64,000 nucleotides of DNA, from contig JBBHKE010003448.1 of NCBI GenBank assembly GCA_037447655.1, positions 229,115-293,114 on the forward strand, written 5' to 3'. Position 1 is the first letter of the stretch. Each line of letters starts with the position of its first letter. Of this stretch, positions 11,289-22,279 are shown piece by piece. The notes below the pieces were generated by a model. That model was not told the origin of the DNA. It did no database searches and was given only the letters and a program-made list of their open reading frames with translations. The position numbers and the translations under genes were made by a program. The DNA comes from Zygnema cylindricum. Lineage: Eukaryota > Streptophyta > Zygnematophyceae > Zygnematales > Zygnemataceae.

Positions 11289-12256
11289 TGTGACAGGATC
11301 TCCTACCTCTCAGAAAATTGCATTACTACAAACAATCCCAACCACACATTCAACACATTGGAAAATACACATCCACATTGGACAATACTCACATAACGAT
11401 AAACTTTAAATTAGAAGAAGCTTTTGTCCACATAACATTAGTTTGGTCTCTTGCCCTCGTGGCTCAACCCTTCTTATTAAATTGTTTTCCACTTTTCTCC
11501 ACTCTTAATAATTCTATCTCTTAACTACTAAAACACTATTTAGTTAGTAAGAGATTTCAACGCAAAAATGCCTTTTCTCCAATTTGGTATTAATCCCTCA
11601 GGACCAAGATCAGTCAAAATTTCCACAAACTTTTCCAAAGGAAAAGATGTCTACTCTCCTCTTACATTTCACAAATTATCCATCATCGCCCTAGACTAGC
11701 CAGGCCAGAGTCAACGCTCCGTTTTAACAGGCTTTTACCTGGGCCAATCATTGATCAGCAAGGACTCAGACTGACCAATGCAAAAACGTGCGAAATTTCT
11801 TACTAACTACTTAGCACTTTATTAACCAATCAAACGTTACGTTTCACTACGTAGTATTTACGTGCAAAAGTGTGCGCCAAACGAATCGCGACTTCGCACG
11901 ATCGTGAGTAACAAATTTCGCACTCGAAACTTCCTACGAAATTCCCTTAACTGAAAGTGACGTTTCGTACTATTATTTGTACGAAACGAACCACCGTGCA
12001 TACTAAACGTTTCATTAGAACTTTATGAAACGTACACGCAAAATTTCGGTACTAATTTGACCCTTAACCCGTTTTAATTACACCCACTTGTTATTTAGAC
12101 CCCACGCTGTCACCTAAATACACCGATCGCTATAACTTTTAAAATATAACTCCAAATAGCGTGATTCTTTTGCGGACGTCTACTAAATTTAGTACTCTAT
12201 AATTATAACACCTAAATACCCCTTTATAAAAAGTTCGATTGGCTATTACTGTTACA
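11289..12256 (-). repeat. Probable 3' LTR of the Ty3/gypsy element
   Basis: On the minus strand, after the end of the gypsy coding region, a segment begins TGTAACAGTAATAGCC and ends ...GAGATCCTGTCACA, giving TG...CA termini and about 968 bp. The second LTR is not in the window, so the limits cannot be confirmed; a start at 12262 is also possible. Confidence 0.45.
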
Positions 12257-12276
12257 TCATCAAACACCTTTAATTC

Positions 12277-14229
12277 TCAAGACGGGACTTCTATATTATT
12301 ATCCCTCAAATACCTCTGTAAAAACTCAGATTTTTTATCCTCTAAAGTCAACTCATCCTTGGGCCTTCCTAGATAATGCACTTTCCAGAATATAGTATCG
12401 CAGACCTTGAACCGTAGACCAACCCAATCCATTACCCATCTGTGGACTTCAGGTTCTATAGAAATTGAGGGATCCAATTCCAATTCTCCTTTAGTTGGTC
12501 GAAGATTCGCTCGTTTCAATTGGCTGATATGTATCACTGGATGAATTTTTGTTGAAGGCGAAAAGTCCAATTTGGCAGCAACTGACGATATCATTGAAGG
12601 CGAAAAATCCAATTTGGCAGCGACTGTCGATATCATCTCGATTAGAGTAAATGGTCAAATGCACTCAGGAGCAAATTTACTCGTAGGATCCGATTGTCCC
12701 TCGATTTTGCACCTGTAATGAGTTGTAGAAAACCAAACCTTGTCACTTGTCCGTAAGACCCAATCACCCCGTTTGCGGCTAGCATTTAATTCTTGCCTCC
12801 TTTGTGCCTCCACTAATACATCTCCGACAGTTTTCCAAACTGTTTGAACGTATTCCCAAAACTCTGTTCCAGAACCTCTATTCTCTTGAGTGACCCCTGT
12901 TATTAAGTCTAATTATTATATAGGTTGGTATCCGTATGCAACTTTAAATGGTGAGAATCCTGTATTAGCATGTTTATATGAACTGTATGCAAAGTCCATT
13001 AATGGCAGTTTAGATTCCCATGTGTTTTGAACCCCACTGCAAACAGTCCTAAGCATTTTCTCTAGTGTACAGTTCATCCTTTCTGTTTGTCCATCTGACT
13101 AAGGATGATAAGCGGTACTCATTTTCAATTCAGAGCCTAAATTGTGTTGTAATTCTTAACAAAAAACAGACGTAAATATAGAATATCTATCACTGACTAT
13201 AGATAGAGGGACTCCATGATGTCTGACCACGTTGTCAAAATATAACTCTGCAATATCTACAACTGAATGAGTGGTTTTGCAAGGGATAAACATTGCCATT
13301 TTACTGGACATATCGACTAAGACCATGATACTTTCATTCCTTTTAGATGTAGCAGGCAACCTGACAAATAAATCCATACTGACAGATTCCCACGGTCTTT
13401 CGGGGATATCCAAAGGTTTTAAAAGACCTTTAGGTTTTTGGGTACTAGGTTTACTCTGTTGGCAAGGGACACAACTTTCCACATGTTTTGACACCTCCTT
13501 TGCCATCTCAAGCCAAAATAATCTACTTTGCAATCGACTAACAGTTATATCTCGACCTAGATGTCCTAAATGCTCATGAGTTTCCCATAAAATTTCTTTT
13601 CTTAAGTCTCCCACTTTAAGAATGCATAATCTATCCCCAATTTGTAAATACAATAAACCATCATCTAGTCTAAAGTTGTTGACAAGCCTCTCATTCAATG
13701 GGTCATAATTCCCTCCCGAAATCTTCTTGCAAATCACAGCAAAATAAGAATCTTTATCAAAACCATTTCTAACAGTATCTAATAAACAATTCATCTTTAA
13801 CCATAACACTTTTTTCAAAACATCTACTTTAAGGATCTGCGACTACATTTGTCTTCCTATGAATATGTTTGACATTAAATTTGAAATATGCGTATTTCTG
13901 CATCCACCTAACATGTTTGCTAGTCATAATCTGTGCATCACTTAATCTTTGTAAATAAGATAGTGCTTTATTATCACAGTGAACTGTAAATTCTTTATTA
14001 TGCAAATAACAACGCCATTTCACCAATGCATGTAAAATTGCAAGTAATTCATTTTCCTGTGCTGTATAGATCTTTTCAGTATCATTGAATTATCTGGACT
14101 CAAAAGCAATAGGATGAAAGTGTTTGCCAACTTTTTGACTTATGACTGCACCTAGACCTTTATCAGATGCATCTCTAGTGATCAGAACCTCAAATTCCCG
14201 AGCAGGTTCAAGATACACCAGTGTAGGGG
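12277..14229 (-). pseudogene. Ty3/gypsy pol 3' part (RNase H, integrase, chromodomain-like)
   Basis: Minus-strand order: RNase H continuation from about 14229 (ITRDASDKGLGAVISQK, then HPIAFESR; EFTVHCDNKALSYL at about 13980), zinc-binding H2C2 (HEHLGHLGRD... CVPCQQSKP, about 13590-13450), integrase core (SVSMDLFVRLP, then GVPLSIVSDR, about 13380-13190), then integrase tail and a chromodomain-like segment (HISQLKRA, FWKVHYLGRPKDELTLED, about 12530-12340). The class is inferred as chromovirus. Stops and frame breaks occur (near 13155, 12660 and others). A 42-bp block is duplicated at about 12555-12640. The 5' part continues at 20759-20943, beyond inserted copia C. Confidence 0.85.
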
Positions 14230-14234
14230 CAGAG

Positions 14235-15290
14235 TGTAGAAATTAATGATTCATTTTAAGTATTTCCTAGGTCTAAATAGAAACATAGAAAGAAGCCGAG
14301 GAAGTCTACCTCTAACTTCTCTCTCCAACTCTCAAACTTGTCGCAGTCACTGAGAAATTGGAGAGGGAGCTAGAGCCATGGCTACCTAGGTTATCCAGAG
14401 GTTTACGGGAAACTTATATTAGTTAGTGGTTTATTTACTAAAAGGTATGTGCCGGCCACAGGATTTGATCCTGGTACCTACCGGCCGGCAAACAGCAGGT
14501 AGCCGGTAGCCTTAGCCGTTAAGTCTAGAACTAGTGTTACGTACTATATGGTTCGATAATTAATTAAACATTAATACGTAGGATAATTCATTTAACTGTA
14601 ATTGTTTACGGGATACATAGATCCGGTAATGTATAAGTACGGAGTACGGTACGGACAAGAAATCAATACCGCGCATTTATTTCTTTAGTGAAACGAATAC
14701 CGCGCATGTATTTATTACGGCTACGATTAAATTCGAATTTAATCGGACGGCCGAAATTAGCGCCGAGATCGCGGAAGAAGATTTCGGCGGTTTGTGGCCA
14801 TCGCCACATCGAATGACACGTGGCAAAATTATATTGGATCGTGGTATCTCCGGAGATTATGGTACCGAATCCGGATATGACATGTGTCGACATTTAGGCC
14901 ATGTCGTACAATGTCAGTACATAAAGTACACCGGCAGATGTACTTTTGCGTACGGAACTCTAATCTGATTGGTTCCGTACATCACTAGATAGAGTCTGTG
15001 AGAGAGATAGGACTTAGAAAAATTAGGAGATATGACCCTCTCTCCTAGAGAGATTCTATACAAAAAGGTCAACTTTGACCCTCCATAACATACTGCTCAT
15101 AGGAGCAAATTGAGAGATTCTTTTTGCTATCGACTCAGGGGAGTCTTGCCTTTACAGGGGTGCAGGTGGTCATAGTTTTTGTCTGCCAAGGTGGCATTTG
15201 TTCTTGCTGAAACACAAAGGGGTCAGAGTTATCCTAGAGGCTTTTTGGAAGCTGTCCTCTCTAAGGACTTATGGAGGTCTTAGAGTTTCA
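14235..15290 (+). repeat. 5' LTR of copia C (1056 bp)
   Basis: It starts TGTAGAAATTAATG and ends ...TTAGAGTTTCA directly before the primer site. It contains the antisense tRNA-like block (14440-14530), the dyad 14917-14953, a CCAAT-type motif near 14970 (ATTGGTTCCGTAC) and a short A/T-rich segment CTATACAAAAAGG near 15056. Promoter assignment inside the LTR is inferred from position only. Confidence 0.9.
14440..14530 (-). other. tRNA-like block, antisense in 5' LTR of C
   Basis: On the minus strand: TTAACGGCTAAGGC, later ACCAGG-ATCAAAT-CCTGT (T-arm-like, 7-nt loop, four pairs), then GGCCGGCACATACC and TTTT. The B-box is degenerate (GATCAAATCC). The copy in the 3' LTR (19848-19938) is the same. 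Confidence 0.5.
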
Positions 15291-15305
15291 GGTTATGGGC
15301 CCACC
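15291..15305 (+). promoter_or_regulatory. Primer-binding site complementary to initiator tRNA-Met anticodon arm
   Basis: GGTTATGGGCCCACC follows the LTR end without a gap. It is the reverse complement of GGUGGGCCCAUAACC in the anticodon arm of plant initiator tRNA-Met, not of its 3' end. Priming by a cut 5' half of this tRNA is known for Drosophila copia. The ATG at 15295-15297 is the likely gag start codon. The same 15 bases stand after the LTR ends of elements D and F. Confidence 0.85.
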
Positions 15306-18300
15306 CTCTAGGGTACCAATCTTTAATGGAACTGGCTTCATATACTGGGAAAGTATGATGATAGGAGCTCTATGCGAAAAAACGTTTTGGGGGATAGTGA
15401 GTGGACGTTTGGGGCGTCCATCAAGTCTTGGAATCCTTCCAGGGTTTGGAGGAAGCAGATTCACCAAGAAAGAGGATCCACCTTCAACGGAGGAAACAAA
15501 AGAAGGAGAGGTGGTGGACAAAGGAAAGGAGAATGAGACGACCACACCAATAGCAACTGGTTCAGCATTCATGTCACCTATTCCGAGGAACGAGGAGAAT
15601 GATACTGAAACCTGGGACTTCAACAATATGGCGGCAAAGCACTTCATCCTACGCCATCTCACTCAAGGACTTGCATGTCCTCATTTGCAGGTAGAAAGGG
15701 CATCCGATCTTTGGATGGCTCTCATAGAGATGTACCGAAGTGGTACGATTCAGCAACAACAGTTGGCTGATCAGAAAGTTAAGGAGTATGTATACAAAGG
15801 GGGAAATATGTTGGATTTTTGCAATGAGCTTGCTACACTCTTCATGGAGCTAGAGAGTGCGGGAAAAGATTTTAGTGAAAAAGAAAAGGTTAACTGTTTA
15901 CTGATGAAGTTACCTGATGAGTTCGAGAACATAGTCAACCGTGTGCAGGACTTGCCGGACTCAAGGTGGATATGGAACTCAGTGGTAGGAATGATTCTCG
16001 TTCTAGAGAATACAATTGAGATCCGAAGGGGAGGAAAGAGTGGCCAAGCCTTGGCAACAGCGACTGATTGGAGGAACAGGGATTCCCGAAAACCGGTCGG
16101 AAACTATAGGGGTAGGGAGCAGAAAAAACAGGCCGATGAGTTCGAACCAAGGGCTCCCAAAGGACTATGTCACTTTTGTAAGAAACCGGGGCACTATATG
16201 GCAGAGTGCACTAAGCTAACCGAGCTTTGGTTAAAGGAGGGGCAGACCGGTGGTACCCCGAGAGGAAAGAAAAAGGCCCTTGTCACACAGGTACTTGAGG
16301 CTGAATCCAAGGACGAGGACGATGAGCTCCTTTTGGATGAGGAGTTGGAGGCGAAAAATGAGGTCGAAATTCCACGAAGGCAGAAATGTGCTTACGGTGG
16401 ATTGAAAGGTGAAGCAGGCTGGATTGTAGATTCAGGTGCCTCCATGCACATGTGTAAGGATAGACACCTGTTCACTAAGATAAGAAAGATTCCCACTGTA
16501 GAGATAGAGTACGGGGATGGGAGGATAGTCACCACTACTCTTGTAGGATCGGTAGATCTAAAAGTGTTAGTAGAAAGAAAGACATCCATATTAACATTCT
16601 CCGATGTATTGTTTATTCCGGAGCTGAACAAAAATCTTATCTCTACATCAGTATTAGATGATAAAGGTTTTTTTACTAGCACTAGGGAAGGAATCTTTAC
16701 TACTAGTTTTGAGGAGGATGTCTATTTCATTGCTGAGAAAGGTAGCCATGGGATGTTTAGGCTGATCTTAAGTAATGAAACGAAGAAAATTTTTTATGCT
16801 GGTGTTCATGATATTATGATGTGGCATAAGAGGCTTGGGCATGTGAATCTAGATAAGTTAAGAGAGATGAAAAAGATGGGAGTGGTGGAAGGGATTCATT
16901 TCAGTGAGAGTGATGATATAAGTGATTGTAGTGGATGTGCTCAAGGTAAAGCACACAGATTACCCTTTCCTAAGTCAGCCACCTATAAGGGAGAAAAAAT
17001 TCTAGATCTAGTACACACAGATATTTGGGGACCGGCTAAAGTGCCCTCACCGGGGGGGAAGAGATTTATGATGACTATAACTGATGATTGGTCTCGGTAT
17101 TCCCGGGTGTATTTCTTGAAAAGCAAGTCAGAAGCTCAGGATTGTTTTAGACAATATAAAGCTTGGAGCGAAAAACTCCATGAAACTCCAATCAAGAGAG
17201 TAAGGAGTGACAATGGTGGAGAGTATACTTCTAACCAGTTTGAGGATTTTCTGGGGGAAGATGGGGTCTAACACCAAAAGACAGTTCCAGAAAATCCGGA
17301 ACAGAATGGGGTAGCTGAAAGGTTAAATGGAACACTAAGTGATAGTGCTAGAAGTATGTTGTCAGATAAAAAGATAGGAAAAAGGTTTTGGGCAGAAGCA
17401 ATGAACTGTGCTAATTACCTCAAGAATAGAGTTCTTACTTCAGCTATAAGAGATCAAACACCTTATGAGAGATGGACAGGCCGGAAACCAGACATATCTC
17501 ACTTAAAGGTTTTCGGCAGTCAAGTATTCAGTCTAGATACTGATCGGTCCAATTGGAAGCTAGATCCTAAAGGAAAACCGGGATACTTATTAGGATATGA
17601 TGAGGATGTTAAAGGATACAGAGTTTATGATCTAAAAAGGGAAGATATAATCCTAGTAAAGCATCTTGTAGTTATGGATGAAGGAAAGTCTGTGGATCCC
17701 TTCAAATATACGAAGTCAGTAAAAATCAGATTTGAGTCAAAAAACTCCGATGACTTTGAGCTTCCTAACTATCCAGGTTTTAGAGAAGATGACATTCTTG
17801 CAGGTACAAATCAAACCGAAAAGGACTCGGCTGTGGAAACTCTAGTGACAGCTCTACCCGAAGCGGAAGACGTGGTGGAAATTGATTCGGAATCAAGGGA
17901 TAGGGGAGAAGCCGAGTTTGTTCGAAAGAATCCACGAGAACCATCTATTCCGGCCTCAAATTTTGAGGGGGGGAGGAGAAGTAGCAAAAGACTGCAAGAA
18001 AAACAGTTTAATAACAAGGTAACTAAACTATCTCATCAAGATGAACCTCAAACTTATGGAGAGGCGATGACTTGTCCAGAAAGAAACCGGTGGAAGACAG
18101 CCATCAATGAGGAGATGGCTTCAATCATGGCAGCCGATACTTGGGAGCTGGTGGACTGTCCACCTAACCGAAAACCAATCGGTTGTAAGTGGGTTTTCAA
18201 ATAAAAACTGAACCCAGATAACACAATCGAACGCTACAAGGCCAGATTAGTGGCAAAGGGATTTACACAAAAGGAAGGAATTGACTACGAGGAAACCTTT

Positions 18301-19629
18301 GCCCCGGTGGTCAGATTTCCCTCCGTCCGCATACTTCTCAGTTTAGCAGCGGCGGAAGACATGGAAGTGCATCAGATGGACATCAAGACAGCCTTTTTGC
18401 ATGGAGAATTGGAAGAGGAGATCTTCATGCGACAACCCGAAGGTTTTGTGGAGGAAGGAGAGGAGAGTAAGGTATGCCGGCTGATTAAATCTCTTTATGG
18501 TTTGAAACAGGCGCCTCGACAATGGAATAAGAAGCTTGATGAGTTTCTTACCGGTCTGGGATATATTCGGATCAGCTCAGATCACTCAATATATGTTTTC
18601 GAAGATGAGGAAGGTTTTATATTTAATGCAATTTATGTTGATGATTTGCTTGTTTTAAGTAAATCAACGGAAAAAAATAATAAACTGAAAACCGATCTTA
18701 AGGGGAGATTTGAAATGAAGGATATGGGGGATGCAAAATATATTTTGGTAATTCAAGTAGAAAGAGACCGAAAAAGAAAAATTATAAGACTGGCTCAAAA
18801 AGAAGCAATAGGGAACATGCTTGAAAAATTTCAAATGGATAAAGCTAATAGTTGTACAACTCCAATGGAGTTGAAGAGGGGAAGTGAGGGGAGTGAGGAA
18901 GAAGGAGGCATAGTCTTAGACGAGGAATTATCTCATGAAGAACAGAAGTTCATGCAGACTATTCCTTACAGGCAAGTAGTGGGAAGTCTAATCTATTTTA
19001 TGAATTGTACCCGGTCGGATTTAGCTGCAGCTGTAGGAGTGCTAAGTAGTAGTCTAAATGCTCCCACTAAGAAGGATTGGGAGGCAGCTAAGAGAGTCCT
19101 TAGATATTTCATAGGAACTAGGGATCTATGGTTGCATTTGGGTGGGGAGAATACTGACATCACTACTTGGAGTGATGCCAGTTATGGTGATGCTCCGATG
19201 AGGAGATGCACTTCTGGATATGTATTATATGTGGGTGATGGGGCTTGCTGTTAGAGTAGCAAACAGCAAAAGGTTATTGCTCAGTCCACCATGGATGCTG
19301 AGTATATGGCCTCTTGCTCTTCTGTAAAAGAATTGATGTGAAGCAAGTCTTTGCTTGGCGAGCTTGGTCACCTTAAGTGTGGTGTGCAGAAAATTTTTTG
19401 TGATAATCAAGCAGCAATCGCTATTTCTGACAATCCTAAACATCATTTTAAAGCCAAACATATGGACATCAGACTCTGCTTTGTTAGAGAGAAAGTAGAA
19501 AACAAAATAATCAGTTTGGAGTACAGACCAGATAGTGAGATGGTAGCAGATATGATGACCAAACCTGTGCCTTCCCCTAAGCTAATTTTCTGCAGGGAGA
19601 AGTGTGGTCTGAAATTAAAGATTGAATAG
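15295..19629 (+). pseudogene. Copia gag-pol polyprotein, one frame with four stop codons
   Basis: A single frame of 1445 codons without frameshifts encodes: gag (from MGPPSRVPIFNG); zinc knuckle CHFCKKPGHYMAEC (about 16168-16212); protease WIVDSGASMHMC (about 16419-16455); pre-integrase WHKRLGH...CSGC (16820-16940); integrase with HTDIWGP (about 17014), RSDNGGEYTS (about 17203) and QNGVAERLNG (about 17300); reverse transcriptase (about 18170-18830) with YVDD near 18632; and RNase H (about 19150-19590) ending VADMMTKPVPSPKL. Stops: TAA 17269, TAA 18202, TAG 19252, TGA 19339. Three fit C-to-T or G-to-A change (Gln, Trp, Trp codons), as expected from deamination of methylated cytosine. The start at 15295 was chosen over 15271 because 15271 lies in the LTR and the MGPP start is shared by elements D and F. 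Confidence 0.9.
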
Positions 19630-19642
19630 AAAATAAGGGGAG
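19629..19642 (+). promoter_or_regulatory. Polypurine tract of copia C
   Basis: GAAAATAAGGGGAG lies directly before the 3' LTR start TGTAGAAA. The same purine tract stands before LTR A, and variants stand before LTRs B and D. It is the expected plus-strand primer site for reverse transcription. Confidence 0.8.
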
Positions 19643-20753
19643 TGTAGAAATTTATGATTCATTTTAAGTATTTTCTAGGTCTTAATAAAAATATAGAAAG
19701 AAGCCGAGGCAGTCTACCTCTAACTTCTCTCTCCAACTCTCAAACTTGTCGCAGTCACTGAGAAATTGGAGAGGGAGCTAGAGCCATGACTACCTAGGCT
19801 ATCTAGAGGTTTACGGAAAACTTATATTAGTTAGTGGTTTATTTACTAAAAGGTATGTGCCGGCCACAGGATTTGATCCTGGTACCTACCGGCCGGCAGA
19901 CAGCAGGTAGCCGGTAGCCTTAGCCGTTAAGTCTAAACTAGTGTTACGTACTATATGGTTCGATAATTAATTAAACATTAATACTTAGGATAATTCATTT
20001 AACTGTAATTGTTTACGGGATACATAGATCCGGTAATGTTTAAGTACGGAGTACGGTACGGACAAGAAATCAATACCGCGCATTTATTTCTTTTGTGAAA
20101 CGAATACCGCGCATGTATTTATTACGGCTACGATTAAATTCGAATTTAATCGGACGGCCGGAATTAGCGCCGAGATCGCGGAAGAAGATTTCGGCGGTTT
20201 GTGGCCATCGCCACATCGGATGACACGTGGCGAAATTATATTGGATCGTGGTATCTCCGGAGATTATGGTACCGAATCCGGATATGACATGTGTCGACAT
20301 TTAGGCCATGTCGTACAATGTCCGTACATAAAGTACACCGGTAGATGTACTTTTGCATACGGAACTCTAATCTGATTGGTTCCGTACATCAGTAGATAGA
20401 GTCTGTGAGAGAGATAGGACTTAGAAAAATTAGGAGATAGGACCCTCTCTCCTAGAGAGCTTCGGTACAAAAAAGTCAACTTTGACCCTCCATAACTTAC
20501 TGCTCAGGGGAGCAAATTGAGAGATTCTTTTTGCTATCGACTCAGGGGAGTCTTGCCTTTGCACGGAGCAAATTGAGAGATTCTTTTTGCTATCGACTCA
20601 GGGGAGTCTTGCCTTTACAGGAGTGCAGGTGGTCAAAGTTTTTGTCTGCCAGGGTGGCATTTGTTCTTGCTGAAACACAAAGGGGTCAGAGTTATCCTAG
20701 AGGCTTCTTGGAAGCTGTCCACTCTGAGGACTTATGGAGGTCTCAGAGTTTCA
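19643..20753 (+). repeat. 3' LTR of copia C (1111 bp)
   Basis: It is nearly identical to the 5' LTR but about 55 bp longer. The extra length is a tandem duplication near 20509-20622 of a block that includes GAGAGATTCTTTTTGCTATC. It ends ...CTCAGAGTTTCA at 20753, followed by the duplication CAGAG. Confidence 0.9.
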
Positions 20754-20758
20754 CAGAG

Positions 20759-20943
20759 GTCAACTTCCCTTTTAGTTCCTTGAATGCTCCCTCTTGATCA
20801 GCTCCCCACACAAATGTCTCCTTCTCCCGAAGTAAATCTGTCAAAGGTGTGGCGATCATTCTGAAGTTCCTGATAAATTTCTTGTAATAAGTGGACAATC
20901 CCAAAAACGATCTAACTTTTATGACATTAGTAAGTTGATCCAA
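20759..20943 (-). pseudogene. Ty3/gypsy reverse transcriptase end (upstream half of split gypsy)
   Basis: The minus-strand frame contains VRSFLGLSTYYKKFIRNF, PLTDLL and AFKELKGKLTS, the standard connection from gypsy reverse transcriptase into RNase H. It continues at 14229 once copia C is removed. On its 5' side it is cut at about 20943 by the start of the 364-bp tandem repeat; nothing further upstream of gypsy is seen. Confidence 0.85.
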
Positions 20944-22278
20944 GAAGAAAATATCCAAAAGGAAAAAAAAGTGACGTCACTCTTGAATAGTTACTCTCTC
21001 TTATTAGCAATCGTATTGATGTTATTGTTAAGTTTCATTATGAAATCGAGAAAACTTTGCACGAAAAAAAGTAGTTTACTTCTCCAGGGTGTTACTTTAG
21101 TTACACCATGAACCCTCTATCAACGTTAGTACTACTTAACTCGTAACAACTTTTGTTGCCAATTAACCATAACAAAACGTTTCTAAAAGTAGCTTTGATT
21201 AGCATAGCAATGTGACAAGAAATGACGCGACTTTGAAAGTGACCACGAAAAAAAACAACCAATAACAATGATGTGATAGTCATTAAAAGCACAAATTTAC
21301 ATGCATAGAAGAAAATATCCAAAAGGAAAAGAAAGTGACGTCACTCTTGAATAGTTTCTCTCTCTTATTAGCAATCGTATTGATGTTATTGTTAAGTTTC
21401 GTTATGAAATCGAGAAAACTTTGCACAAAAAAAAGTAGCTTACTTCTCCAGGGTGTTACTTTAGTTACACCATGAACCCTCTATCAACGTTAGTACTACT
21501 TAACTCGTAACAACTTTTGTTGCCGATTAACCATAACAAAACGTTTCTAAAAGTAGCTTTGATTAGCATAGCAATGTGACAAGAAATGACGCGACTTTGA
21601 AAGTGACCACGAAAAAAAACAACCAATAACAATGATGTGATAGTCATTAAAAGCACAAATTTACATGCATAGAAGAAAATATCCAAAAGGAAAAGAAAGT
21701 GACGTCACTCTTGAATAGTTTCTCTCTCTTATTAGCAATCGTATTGATGTTATTGTTAAGTTTCATTATGAAATCGAGAAAACTTTGCACGAAAAAAAGT
21801 AGCTTACTTCTCCAGGGTGTTACTTTAGTTACACCATGAACCCTCTATCAACGTTAGTACTACTTAACTCGTAACAACTTTTGTTGCCAATTAACCATAA
21901 CAAAACGTTTCTAAAATTAGCTTTGATTAGCATAGCAATGTGACAAGAAATGACGCGACTTTGAAAGTGACCACGAAAAAAAACAACCACAAACAATGAT
22001 GTGATAGTCATTAAAAGCACAAATTTACATGCATAGAAGAAAACATCCAAAAGGAAAAGAAAATGACGTCACTCTTGAATAGTTTCTCTCTCTTATTAGC
22101 AATCGTATTGATGTTATTGTTAAGTTTCATTATGAAATCGAGAAAACTTTGCACGAAAAAAAGTAGCTTACTTCTCCAAGGTGTTACTTTAGTTACACCA
22201 TAAACCCTCTATCAGCGTTAGTACTACTTAACTCGTAACAACTTTTGTTGCCAATTAACCATAACAAAACGTTTCTAA
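20944..22278. repeat. 364-bp tandem repeat, about 3.7 copies
   Basis: The unit start GAAGAAAATATCCAAAAGG recurs at 20944, 21308, 21672 and 22036, exactly 364 bp apart. The fourth unit is cut near 22278 (ACGTTTCTAA). Units differ by only a few bases. Each carries GTGACGTCAC, a palindrome containing a TGACGTCA-type site. The same 73-codon minus-strand frame appears in each full unit, but it has no recognisable domain. The type fits a young minisatellite or satellite array. Confidence 0.95.
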
Positions 22279-22279
22279 C

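Larger units (their letters stand above)
14230..20758 (+). mobile_element. Nearly complete Ty1/copia retrotransposon C, nested in gypsy
   Basis: Both LTRs (14235-15290, 19643-20753), primer site, one long gag-pol frame and purine tract are present. The 5-bp duplication CAGAG lies at 14230-14234 and 20754-20758. Removing the element and one CAGAG rejoins the gypsy coding sequence KELKGKLTS/APTLVYLEP in frame, which confirms both boundaries. The two LTRs look very similar, so the insertion is fairly recent. Four stop codons interrupt gag-pol, so this copy is probably not autonomous. Confidence 0.95.

Noticed and set aside
14440-14530. Functional tRNA gene in the LTR
   Set aside because: The T-arm and D-loop are tRNA-like, but no 5' acceptor strand pairs with the 3' part, so it is not called a tRNA gene.
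15271-15294. gag start at the upstream ATG in the LTR
   Set aside because: It would place the start inside the LTR; elements D and F support the start at the ATG in the primer site instead.
21101-22050. Three identical-looking 73-codon frames, one per 364-bp unit
   Set aside because: They are a by-product of the tandem repeat; the frame has no domain.
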